Positions 1-11,900 of a stretch of DNA of 64,000 nucleotides are shown here, in pieces (position 1 is the first letter of the stretch; each line of letters opens with the position of its first letter). Source of the stretch: Ophiura sarsii (taxonomy: Eukaryota > Echinodermata > Ophiuroidea > Amphilepidida > Ophiuridae); NCBI GenBank assembly GCA_035610835.1, contig JAYJML010000149.1:24001-88000 (forward strand), in the 5' to 3' direction. Both the position numbers and the translations under genes were made by a program. Below the pieces are notes generated by a model. It was not told the origin of the DNA, did no database searches, and was given only the letters and a program-made list of their open reading frames with translations.

Positions 1-1084
1 AAGAGCGTAAAAGGAAAACAGTAAATGTACCGCTTCTTTCTCTCTATGAAAAGTGTCTGGAGTTTATGAATTGAAGTTATTCGGTGATTTGGAGTTAGAG
101 CACTGTAAAAAGTGGTGTTAATATCTAAACGCTAAATTAGCTTAGTTTTAACTTGCGAGGATAACACTTAATTAACATGTTGAAGCGTTAATAATTCTAG
201 TTTTTAACACGTTGTGGCGTTGATTTGTACACGCCAATTTTAACGTGAGTGGATAACACTTATTTCACATTTTGAAGTGTTAATAATTCTAGTTGTTAAC
301 ACGTTGTGGTGTTAATTTGTCAACGCCATTTTTAACGTGAGTGGATAACACTTAAATTAACACGTTGAAGTGTTAAAACAGAATAAGACATGTGTCTAAG
401 CTTATAGGCTATTATTTTCGTAAGCCTATTTAAATTTATAATGAATCATCCGATCTTACACAAAAGATAAGAAAACAAAACAAGTAACCTTGCATTCCAT
501 GATTCCGTGATAGCCTTTTTACAGTGGTTTGTGTACGGTTTAGCAATGGAACAACCTACATTGCGTAGAAACGGTATAGTGAAATACACAACGCATTATC
601 GGTTATTTCATGGCTAACCGCGTCACTATATCAGCAATTTGGAAGCGGTGGCATCGCTGTCGACAACAAATTTCTGGGTCTAAACCCCCGGTCTAAACCA
701 CTGCCAAAGTCATATTTATCTTGATTCTGAAAGCACTCAAAATCAGCTTTATTTTCATCACCAGAATCGTGTTTCGAAGTACGCAACAATAATTATGGCT
801 GGGGATGATTTTTGACGTAACAACACATCGGGTTTCCCGTATCACATTTCAAGGGTTTATTAACGCTTTTGCGAGTTAAAAGTTATCGAAGTACTAGTTT
901 TTATTAACACCGTGTTAATACTAGCGTTAACATTGCAAACCTTGCGACTTCTTTCTAAAATGTTAACACATTCACGCTATATTGACATTAGGCGTTGACG
1001 AAGACCATGTTAATAATAATTACGAAGGTCACGCGTTATGAACTCGCCTCCCAATAGGGTGGCGCTGTTACACTTTTTAGTTTC
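1..1084. repeat. Palindrome-rich repetitive stretch with a 92-bp tandem unit
   Basis: A unit of about 92 bp containing GTGGATAACACTTA and GTTAACACGTTGTGG occurs about two and a half times between 150 and 375. More GTTAA/TTAAC motifs follow to about 1040. CACTGTAAAAAGTGG at 102-116 and a loosely complementary CACTTTTTAG at 1071-1080 may be degenerate ends of one element. No gene is seen. Confidence 0.45.
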
Positions 1085-4000
1085 ATGCTGTCATATTCCT
1101 TAAATATTTTTAAAACCACAACAGCTCTCTCAACAAATCATTTTAAAGTTCTAATAACAAGCTATCTGCCTGCAAAATGGCATTGGTGTATCAAGCATGT
1201 GCAACCTTTTCTACCACTCGGACCTCATTGTGATTTTGAGATCCATTCACGGGCCGCACCGCAGTGATTGTCAAACATTCCAAAACACGTCCGGAGGAGG
1301 GGTAATAGGGGGAGGGGAAGCATAGGAATCGTAATCCGCATAGAGACGCACTGTTTTGTTCAATGAAGAAATAATTCTCATTGAGCCAATTGCTCATTGA
1401 ATACCCGCTTCTCTTCGTGTAATTTCCTCTTTTTACTCGCTGTTGCTGCTGCAAGTGCCATTTTAACCAGGGATTTTAACACGCAATCACGCTTCCAGTT
1501 ATATTCACTAAATGCAGCATTAGTCGTGTAAGGAAATTGAAATTAAAAATCAATACATCGAGAGAAAAAAGCTTGTGAAAAAAGTCGTGTAAGAAACCGA
1601 GTAAGGAATTGAGCTTGTGACTGAGCTTAGGCAGTGGACCCGTTGGGGAACAATATATTTACCTTTTGGTAGACAAACACAGAATGAACAGACGGAACAC
1701 TTTGTTCAATATTATAAGTAATTTATTTCTTCACCTTCCTCATCAGATTATTATTACAAAATAATCACAAATAAAAGATATGTATAAAAAAATCAATTCA
1801 ATCGACAATGATAAATTTGGTACCGTAAAATCAATCGGCAACAAATAATTCAGTATGATTAGTTGGTACAGCCACTTACAGCAAGATTAGTCAACAAAAA
1901 AGTTGGTAAAATGTAACTCAGTTGGTATACAAATTGTTTAGCAAATTCACTTGGTAAACAACAAAATCAGTCAACAAAATCAGTTTGTATCAGTTGACAA
2001 AAATCATTATAGTCAACCAGAAAAATATTGGGAATAATACGAATATGAACTCTTTACATAATAGAATGATAGAATTACAAGCATTATCTGATTTAATTCA
2101 TTTGTCAGTACTACTATTGGGGTGCCACCTCGCATTATCACATGTTATCACAATGGTGCAAAATGGGAAACATTATATTGATTACGAAACAAAACATTTC
2201 AAACTTTTGGCTAAAAATAATAATACGATACTTTTCGAGTAAATAGGCACAATTACACCATGTACTTAATCTTTTTAAACTTTTATGACAAGATGCTTAT
2301 ATGTCTCTAAATGGTGAGTCAAAATAGTGAGGTCCCGATTTTATTAATTTGTAATATAAATTTGTAAATTCTTTGAATTTGAATCTATTTCTTATCAGAG
2401 ATTTACAGATTCCCCGAAAAGTAGGCGTATTCAAAGGTAAAGTATTGTTTTATGAAAGATGACAATATTTATAAGATTTCTATGAGCACTGTGTATAACT
2501 TATTCTGCAATATAACCAACCTTGTTACATTGCAAACCGTGGAACACTGTAGATGTAAATATGTTGTAATTGTGGCATGTAAATTGTGTAATTTATGAAG
2601 AAATGCAACAAATAAAGTTTTACTTTTAAAGGGGCATTAAGAGATGTGGTGGAGGCAGCGCCCTCTATTACAAAAATATATGATAACAACTGTGATTTGT
2701 ATATTTTTACATTGTATTACATGCATGAACTTACACCTATAAGGATTAAGAAAAATCAGCCCTCTTTGTACAACAAAACGTGGTTAAGGGTGGTATTCCA
2801 ACATATTTAAAACACTGTTTTAATCAAGTTTTGCTGGGTGTTTTTTAAAGTAGAAACAGCAATAATGGCAATTTTTAATGTTCATTTTGAATTCTAAAGT
2901 AAATTAATTAAAATTAAAAAAAAATCAACATGACATTGTGTCATTTTAAACGGGGGGGGGGGGGGGGGGGGGGGTGAACATTTTGTAAAGCATTCTGAAT
3001 GTATTCACTCTGTTTGTATAAGGGTTAACCCCTGCATTACATTTATGAGTTTCGGATTTTTAAAGCTTTTTCCATCAAGCCATTAGCATTATTTCGTTAC
3101 TAGTATATTGTTATTCAAAACAAATCTGTTTTCGTCATGTACAAATAGGTATTACACCTAATCAATTTTGGATTCAATGCAACAAACACAATGAATTGAC
3201 TTGGCGTAACATTATATGAGAATACACGTTTTATTGCACCACGAATATGGTATCAATAGATATTGACAATACGGCCTGCCATGCGCATAGCTTCACAACA
3301 CCGCACGGGTGAATACAATACGTGGTAAATGTAAGTCTTTTGTAATAATTCACATACTGTTGTGCTTAAAAATCCACAAATATATTAATATAATATATTA
3401 CATCAATGACACTTACAGTTCTCGTTGGATTCCCGTGCTTTTTATGCGGAAAATGTCAAATTTTGAGACGCTGTTCAATATGTACAGCACATGATCGGAT
3501 AGGCAAAAGGTGACTATTGGTATGGAAGGCAATACCATCAATATCGCCAACCACCCCAAAATTTGACCCCTTCATAACGGGAGTTCCCCATCGGTTGCAG
3601 TATTGAATTTTTATTTGATGGTTAAGGATGTCTTTACCTACAATTTGAGTCCAAAAAATCGCGGTTGGCTGGTATGTCTGGGTCATGGAGTTTTGACTAG
3701 TCTAGTAATACGCCAAGTTAAAAAAACATACATGGTAGCCCTTAATTTCCCTAGTACATAGTTAATTAATTTGAAGTTGCTGCTGATTTGTAATAGTTCA
3801 TTGATACTGCAATGACCCCACCCCCCCCGCTCCTCCAGAACCATGAAATAAAAAGAGTTTACAAAGGCATTGTCATCTTCAAGTTATGCAATCAATCATG
3901 TACTACCACGCTGGTAATGGTGATTTTGCATTGTTTACTAAAAAAAAGAGTGCCCTCATCCTCCTTTTTTTTCAAAAGTAAGGACGAGATACTAGTTTTT

Positions 4001-5582
4001 ATTTTTATTTGGCCTTACCGCATTCAATTTAATGAAGCCACGTTGCCTCAAACAAACTGGTTTTGCAGGTACCTGTAACCTTCAGGCATGGTAGAGAACC
4101 CAAGGTCAAGATTTGAATTACAGATCCGAGTGAAGAAGGTACAAACTATTTACTCCACTAGAAACTGCTGAAGTTGTCCTCTAATGTTGTTTGGCCAATA
4201 TGCCTTTTTCGTTAACGTCATTTCTAGACGACGTTTCGTATCTATGTTTTGCATCCTGACAAGTTTGTACATCACCCTTGTCTTTGTTTACTGTGTTATT
4301 ATCATATGCATCTATACATTGATTATTTATTCACCTGAAGAGCCTCCGGGCGAAAACATAGATTTTAGTAGTAAACAAAACAAAATAGTGTCCATTTTAT
4401 GTCGGAACGAATATAGTCGCAAGACCTTGATATTCTGACGTAATCTCTTTAAATGTTTTAGAATGTACATCTCTCACCTATTGAAATCTTTTGCCGGCTA
4501 TTTAAATGGATACTGAACTGTGTGTCTCATGAGTGAAATGGTACAGCCAAATAAGTAATTTTCTTCTTTTTCTCAATTTTCGGGAGCAAATATCTGGATT
4601 TCCCCATCAGTTGCAGCATTGCATTTTCATTTGGTGGTTGAAGATGTCTTTACCTACATTTTAAGCCCAAACAATCGCGGTTGGCTGGTGTGTCCGGGTC
4701 GCCCCCTAAAATCAGGTAGATTCTGCTTGTCTATACTTCCACTCCATGACATTAAAATAACTTTGAAGGACAGTCACAACTTCTGTTGTACACAATATTT
4801 GTACTGTGTGCAATGATGGTATTAAAGTCAAGAAGTGTTGCAAAAGAAACATTCGCTTGTGTAGTGTCCATTTATTACGAATATAAGGTGGCATAATATA
4901 TTTTTCTTCTCTAATTTAACAATACCACAGTGAAGAAATATTGAAGATGTTTCCAATATGAAATTTTGTATTTCTTTAAATAGGACGCAGTTATATGAAA
5001 AGCTTTAAAAATCTGCTGTGCATTTTTGTAATTTGCATAACAGGTACACAAGTTTTTTGTTTTCCCTATTTTTTCCTATTCCTTTCAGTGTAATGAATTT
5101 GTAAGTCAACAAAGGTTGGAGAAATGATAAGTCAGTAAGCGAAACAGAAAACTATAGTGCAACATATCTCTTGTGCATTTTGCGCAACAGATCTGTTGTG
5201 CATTTTCGAGCATTTTTTTCTTCTTTTCCTCAACCTCAATGGATCCTTTGCGCATTTTTGTATTTTGAGCAACGCATCCGTTGCGCATTTTTGTATGAAC
5301 CACTTGACAGTGTTATTTTTCTTTTTCTAATAATTATTAGAAAAACTTTAGAAAGAAAGAAAGGTGAAGAAAGAATGTTCACCCGTACCCAATCTACTAG
5401 TTCTGTGCCCCCAACATTAAGATTCTGTTTCGTTTCGTTGCGCAAAATACAGTAAGCCGTAATTTCACCCTTATTAAGATGAGCACTCCTGATGTAGTTC
5501 TCGTTGAAAATGACTATTGGGAAAAATCACCGTGTTGCATAATATAGCTTTTCTTTATCATCTTCATCTGTGTAAATAATTT
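1085..5582. other. Gene-free stretch downstream of the PARP gene
   Basis: No coding homology is visible on either strand; open frames are short and low in complexity. It holds a poly-G run (2953-2973), a two-copy direct repeat described separately, and at 5160-5300 several short repeats of the form TGCGCATTTTTGTATTTTG. I see no promoter or gene here. Confidence 0.5.
3584..4708. repeat. Two-copy direct repeat, about 110 bp, 1.0 kb apart
   Basis: The segments at about 3586-3688 and 4599-4703 share CCCCATCNGTTGCAG, GATGTCTTTACCTACA and TCGCGGTTGGCTGGT with roughly 85% identity by eye. They are probably two copies of one old interspersed repeat. The spacer has no recognisable gene. Confidence 0.6.
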
Positions 5583-6383
5583 TTATGCTCTGGGGTCTCT
5601 GGGCTGCGGACCAGAATTTGGCGGGTTAAACCGATTTTGTGAGCGCTCAACCATCCCCTTTCCCTCATGGCATATTGTTGGAGGTGGAATCAACTCCGCT
5701 TGTCTGAACGCCTTGGTGCTTCTGCAAAGCCAGATAATGTAGCTTGCTCGCAAGGCTGTTTTGGCTGCTGTGTCTAAGATTGGTGTTCTTTTTCCGCTGG
5801 GGATTCCTAGCCAGACATTTGCTGATCGTGGTATTATAAATCCCCCTGCTTCCGACTTCTACGGGAAAGTAGTTCACTACACAGACCATCCGTTATTTTC
5901 ACATTCTGGTACAAGGTCTTGGTATTTACATTTCTTCCTGGCGAAAGCATTTGTAAGGTTTTCCTCTGCTGGGACTGTCAATTCAATGATGATGACATTT
6001 TTAGTTGAGGAAAATAGAAATGTCAGGTCGTTTGGCCGTCTCAACAATTTCTGGAGGAAAGACTATCTGCGAGTGCTTTTCATCCACCAGGAGTTTCTAG
6101 TCACTGGCATTTCTCAGGATGTCTGTCTCTTTTGGTTTTCCGTACGGCGACTGGATTACGGTATTTTAAGCCATCTGCTTTTTGGAATGCTATGGTAGGA
6201 CTGAAACTTTGAGACTGGAATGTGGATGGTCTTTTGTTGATTGCTTCATCGACATATGGTATCAGTCCTGATACAATTGCTCTAAATGTTTGGTCATGGC
6301 GCCAATTGTACCTTCCATTTTCTAAGGAAAAGCTGCAACAGTTCAGGATGTGGAGCAGGGTACAATTTCGGTGGTGACATAAC
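5583..6383 (-). pseudogene. LINE C-terminal fragment, restriction-like endonuclease region
   Basis: Minus-strand translation, crossing several frameshifts, gives a zinc-finger remnant (LCHHRNCTLLHILNCC), GRYNWRHDQ, then RPNDLTFLFSSTKNVIIIEL-type residues followed by TVPAEENLTNAFARKKCKYQ and FPVEVGSRGIYN. The arrangement RPD..ELTVP plus PVEVG is typical of the C-terminal part of a family of invertebrate reverse-transcriptase elements and resembles a PD-(D/E)XK restriction-like nuclease. The fragment is separated from its upstream part (7677-8290) by an inserted DNA transposon. It is decayed, and the family name is not certain. Confidence 0.65.
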
Positions 6384-6385
6384 TA

Positions 6386-7674
6386 CACTGAAAAATAATT
6401 TGGTGTCATTTTGACACTAAAACAAGCGTCAAAAAATGGGTCCTCAGTTGGCCACCTAAAGGTGTCAAATTGACACCATTATGGGTGTTATATATGACAC
6501 CTTTGGGTGTCATATTCATTTTGACACCTTTGGGTGGTTACCTGAGGACCCATTTTCGAAAATGCCATTACACCCCAAATGGGGTGTAATATTGACTCTC
6601 TTAAGTGTCATATTGAGTTTGACACCCTAAAGGTGTCAAATTGACACCATTATGGGTGTCAAATTGACACCTTTGGGTGTCATATTCATTTTGACACCTT
6701 TGGGTGGTTACCTGAGGACCCATTTTCGAAAAATGTCATTATACCCCAAATGGGGTGTAATATTGACTCTCTTAAGAGTCATATTGAGATAGCACATGTT
6801 TAGGAGCCGTTTTCTCGTCGCCATTTTGTTTGCATGTTACGAGCCGGTAAGACTGGTAAGTACCGATCTGCTCCATTTCCAGACATTTTTGATAATAATT
6901 ATGATACAATTAGCGTAATGTAAGACGTCCGTATGAAAAAGATGACCACTGAGCCAGATAAATCGGGCTACATGTATGTAATGTTGCACATATCATCGTA
7001 TGCATGCATGACGAACACACACATAGTACTAGTAGGTACATGCACTGACACACAGTCCAACAAAATGCTAGTCTCTGACTATGAAATTGTAATTCATTTC
7101 ATCAGTTAGTTGGCGCAATATTAAACAACATGAACAAGGCTTACATTACGCTAATTGTATCATAATTATTATCAAAAATGTCTGGAAATGGAGCAGATCG
7201 GTTCTTACCAGTCTTACCGGCTTGTAACATGCAAACAAAATGGCGACGAGAAAACGCATGCGTTGATATGTTGATAGACGCCCAATTTGGTGTCAGAATT
7301 ACACCAATTGGTGTCAGAATTACACCAGTTGGTGTCAGAATTACACCAATTGGTGTCAGAATTACACCAATTGGTGTCAGAATTACACCAATTGGTGTCA
7401 TGCTGCTTCGACGCCTCTAAAAACCGTGAGCTTTCCCGCCAACTATTGACGCCCTTGGAGTTATTTCAATTAATCTGACACCAGTTTTGGTGTAAATCAC
7501 TAAATGATCACTGAAAGGTGTCCGTCGGACACTTAACGGTGTCACCGTAAATTATGTGCAAACCCATATCATTGACGATTACACCAATTTTGGAGTCAAA
7601 ATAACGCCTTTGTAAGTGTCATTTACAGTTGACTCCAAGAAGGCGTCGCTGTGACACCAATTTATTTTTCAGTG
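6386..7674. mobile_element. 1.29-kb TIR/foldback DNA transposon with TA duplication
   Basis: The ends are CACTGAAAAATAATTTGG and its inverse, 22 of 23 bases alike, flanked by TA on both sides (6384-6385, 7675-7676). The interior is built of palindromes. GGTGTCAAATTGACACC-like units and a 171-bp tandem duplication occupy about 6454-6790. A 117-bp nearly perfect inverted repeat lies at 6808-6924 and 7140-7256 around a 215-bp loop. Five to six GGTGTCAGAATTACACCAATT units (21 bp) run at 7289-7400. No transposase is seen, so it is non-autonomous. It split a LINE fragment. Confidence 0.85.
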
Positions 7675-7676
7675 TA

Positions 7677-8290
7677 GCACAATCCCATATTTGTCTTGTC
7701 CAAGAGTTTCTGGCTAGTTGGTGTCGGGAGTTGGTCATGGATGAGATTTATCTGGAACGACAGGAGTTCTGGTGTCCAAACATACAGGAGTTTCTTCCAT
7801 GATGTGTCCACTTGCATGGCAGAGTCCCATCGTAGCCACTGTCCTTGTTTCGCGCATCCATAAAGGTAGATCAGCATCTCATTCTCGTCTACTTCTTTAA
7901 CCAAACTGGTCAGGCACTGCCTGTGTTCTTTCAGGGTCATGTCTTTAATTAACTTCTGTTTCTTCTCGAACCCCACGCCTGCTTTATCAGTCTGACCTCT
8001 GCCAATTTCATTAAGGATGAGATGCCATTCTTTTTGTTCCAGCTCCTTATTCCATCTGAACCTCTTCTTTTTTGTCTCTAAGCACTCTCTGTATAGTGTT
8101 TGAGTTTTCCATCTCTGGAGTGCTTGTTGAGATGGTATTTAGTTAGCTGCATACATTTCACTGAGGTGGTGAGTCGCTTTAGTTGCAGGCCGTAGCGTTT
8201 TCTGGACCTGTATAAAGCACTGTTGGTAGTGCTTCTATCGATCATGTTAAGTTCCACAAGTCTCTGTCAAAATTCAAAATCAGAATGAAA
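7677..8290 (-). pseudogene. LINE C-terminal fragment, upstream part
   Basis: The minus-strand frames read LTTSVKCMQLTKYHLNKHSR then, after frameshifts, KQGQWLRWDSAMQVDTSW and LSFQINLIHDQLPTPTSQKL. The LP(T)P spacing before a C-x2-C finger is characteristic of the same retroelement family as 5583-6383. The two parts become one continuous region when the transposon between them is removed. Stops and frameshifts show it is dead. Confidence 0.62.
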
Positions 8291-8817
8291 TAATCTCATC
8301 TCATCATGTGTTGGTTCATTGTTCCTTCCTCATGTAAAATTGAAGATAACAGCTCAATGTGATCTCGATATATTGATGTACATGTAAATGACAAACTTAT
8401 TGTCACATGGGTAGAGTTTTAGCCAATGATGCTGCTAGTATATTTGTGCCAATGAATTTGACTGGCAAGAGTCCACTGATTCTGGTCCTTTTGATTGAAT
8501 TTGAAGGCTTTACTGAACTTTTTAGGATCATCCTTCATATGTAATATATGGGTGAAACTTCAGGGTGACCGTTAGTGTTCCCTAATATAGTCGGATTTAT
8601 AATTGAACGAACACATTGAAACAGCGTATTGCGTACATTGCGTGAAGCACGCACAACCATAACGCGTGATAATTTCGGGCGCGATCATCTCTGTGCTGCG
8701 TTCGTGCTGTTCGTTCAATTATTAATTAAACTATAATACATGTCTGTCCGTTTTGAGCATATCACTCGGGAAGAACAACTAACATGTACGAGAATCCCTA
8801 GAGAGGTAGTGAATGTC
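8291..8817. other. Likely 3' untranslated or flanking DNA of the PARP gene
   Basis: This lies directly below the TGA at 8818. No coding signal, no clear AATAAA on the minus strand and no repeat family were recognised. An inverted pair, AATTGAACGAACA near 8592 and TGTTCGTTCAATT near 8708, brackets about 115 bp. Confidence 0.4.
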
Positions 8818-8971
8818 TCAGTTGAAATTGAACTTTGTCTTCACGAGATATCTCATTTTGACCTGACTGACGTTGTACACGACGTATTCGTTGTAATCGA
8901 GCGTGCATCCGTTGGGGTTGGTCACGCCGGTGTTGCAGCTTTTCCCGACTGGCACCTGGACGCCATCCGAC
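8818..8971 (-). CDS. PARP2: Exon M: terminal exon with catalytic Glu and stop
   Basis: The acceptor is TTTTCATTTTCAG. The exon encodes [20 protein letters not shown], then [13 protein letters not shown] with the catalytic Glu (E574), then [14 protein letters not shown] and a TGA at 8820-8818. Vertebrate PARP2 continues past FNF to end in Leu-Trp; here the protein stops immediately. No clean AATAAA was found on the minus strand in the first few hundred bases below the stop, so the 3' end of the transcript is not placed. Confidence 0.95.
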
Positions 8972-11900
8972 CTGAAAATGAAAACATGTCGAAAAAGGTT
9001 ATAATTCGGAAGTTGGGTGCTGTATTATCTTGATGAACGCGAAGGCAACCCGGCATCTAAAACCGGGCACCTGAACTATGATACCACTGCCATGTCACGT
9101 TGGTAGTCGGAACTCTACAGTGTGTGGTCAGCGTAAGACATGTGACTCAGTATAAGGTTGTATTATTTAGTGTAAAACCACATAATTTAGCTAGCAATTT
9201 AATTTCCTTATTTTCGCTAGGAGATCCAATTTACCAAATTAAATTGCCGCCAATTGAATTATTTATAATGGTTATATCATTATATGAAAATACTACAAAT
9301 TAGTGATATTACATTGCCGCAACAATTTGACTAAATTTTAATTTGCTAAATTAAGTTACCGTGAAATTAAGTGTTTCTGTGAGTGAGATTCGTCGTATTT
9401 ACTGTTCGTGTGATAAACAATATTGCAGGTGACTTTTTTTATTTGTTTTACTCTCAGGACTGCATCTGTTTCATATAACAATGAATCTCACACAAAAATA
9501 TGTATTTCAGAAGATCCTATTTCAAATGTTGCCAAATACACCACGACATATGGTCTCAAGGTAAAAAGACACCCCTACAGCTCATACATTTATCCATTCT
9601 AATTTCATAAAATATTTGATTTTTTTTCCCCTAGTTGAAATATATTTGATCATCATGTTGATTTTGTCGCACTGCATTTTTCCAAATTTCTTGATTATTT
9701 TTGGCTCTCCATAATTCACCCCCTCTACCCCGGAGTACCGTAAATCCAACAGACTATACTACATTGTTTTTGTTTTTAAACCTGTCAAAATATAACGAGT
9801 AATCAACTTACATTGTTATGGATTCCCCTGAGTCGGGTGCCATTTTGCCGAGTCCTCTGGTACTGTGCATTCCTGAAGGTAGTTTATCAGCTGCGTAGTC
9901 TTCAGCTAGCAGATCATTAGACTTGCCTAATGCCACCTGTAGGTAACAATTAAGCAGAAGGATAGGGGAGAGGGTGGGGCAAGAGATAAAAGTACGAAAT
10001 TAAAATTCACAGTGAATAAAGTAAAGGACACAAAATGGTTTTGATCACTATGGCCGTTTCATCATTTTCGTCTTGTGTAGACTTTAGTAGGAGACCAACC
10101 TGTAGGTCCCGTGACCAATCCTGGGAACAAAGGTTTGAAAGTGTTTTTGTGTTCTCTGATGAATACCGAATCTCAAATTGCTCGTATGGCACAAGATCCT
10201 AGCTGACAGGTTGGGAAGCGATAACTTTTAAAAGCGGCCGCAATTTTTAGACCACGTCAGATTTTGTATATGAAATCAATAGTGTCATTTTCCGCCCCTG
10301 GAATATTGTGCCGATTATTGGACCAATATTGGTCCAATATGATGCCAATTGAAGAGCGCCAATGTAAAACAAATATTGGTCCAATATTGGTTGCCAACTT
10401 GATGCCAATCGAAAGGTGCTAATGTAAAACCAATATTGGTCCAATATTGGTGACCAAGAGAGTGCCAATGCCAATATTGCCAATGGATTGGCCCAATATT
10501 GGGCAACAAGATAATGCCAATGCCAATATTGCCATTGTTGGGCCAATATTGTGCCAATATATGCATGTTGTCTGGGATGATCCCAAGGATTCCAGAAATG
10601 TGTTTTTTTACCACAGGGAAATTGTTTGTGGGTCAAAAGGTCAAGGCCTATTGACCTATATACAATTAGACCATTTGACCTCTTTATAAGGTACAACAGA
10701 CACTCTAGGTAAATACTACCATTTCTAGAATCCTTGTGTTCAGATGAACAATTTGAGATATTATTTTTCAAAATCGGAGCAATTTTAAAATTTGACCCCA
10801 TACGCAAAGGTCAACGACCTTTTAACGTTTTACCCGATAACTCGTTAACCAATACTTTTTCGGAATCCTCATGACTAGACGAGCAATTTTATATGCATAC
10901 CGACACGATTTGACCCCTGTATGACCTTTGTTGACCCCTCCCGCAAATGCCTGACATTTTTCAAGGGGGTAGCCTAAGTCAAAATGGTTCGGTATTCATC
11001 AGGGAACACAAAAACACTTTCAAACCTTTGTTCCCAGGACCTACAGGTTGGTCTCCTACTACTATGCCTTGTTTTCCGTATTAATAACTTGGTCTTTGTT
11101 CTTGTCTAAGGTTTCCATTATATTCATATGCCCATTTGGTACAGTACTTTCTCTTAGGGCTCCTATAATTCTTAGGGTTCCATACATACATACATACGTA
11201 CGAGTTTTTATAAAGCGCCATTTAATTTAGATCACGGCGCTGCAACATCCAGGCAGCAGCTAATTCAGCGCCAAGTTGTGACATACACACAAGCATAGAG
11301 ACATACAATAGACGACGAGTTCCTGTAACCTAGGTATATGTGTGTATAGACAGTAGACACAGACCGGGATGATCCCCTATTTTTTACAAAGGAGTCTGTG
11401 ACCTTTTTAACGTGCTCAGTTATTGCTCTTCCGATGCACGGGACCACCGTTTCTACGTGACTTCCGAACCACGCGGCAATTGAGACTAAGTACCTTGCCC
11501 AAGGATACAAACAGTTTGGCTGTAGGGGGGCTAGAACTCACAACCTTTGTATCGTGAAACCTGCGCTGTTCTACTAGAACAAAGTACCTTGCCCAAGGAT
11601 ACAAACAATTTGGCTGTAGGGGGGCTAGAACTCACAACCTTTGTATCGTGAAACCTGCGCTGTTCTACTAGACCACAAATTGGCGAACCTGCTTGCAGCA
11701 TCGAATTAATTCAGAAGAGCCAGGGCGCGAAAAACACTCGCATGGCGCAATATGGTGCAGTGTGAAGGGCATGCCAAAATATTGTGTGTACACTTGGATT
11801 ACTTTTGCGCGCAGAGAGATAAAAAACGCATATTTCTCGCTTATTTCAAACTTATTAAACTGGCTAATTAAATTAGCCTCATTCTTACTTTGTACTATTT

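Noticed and set aside
5761..6198. 145-codon plus-strand frame
   Set aside because: The minus strand over the same bases encodes recognisable LINE C-terminal motifs; the plus frame is its shadow.
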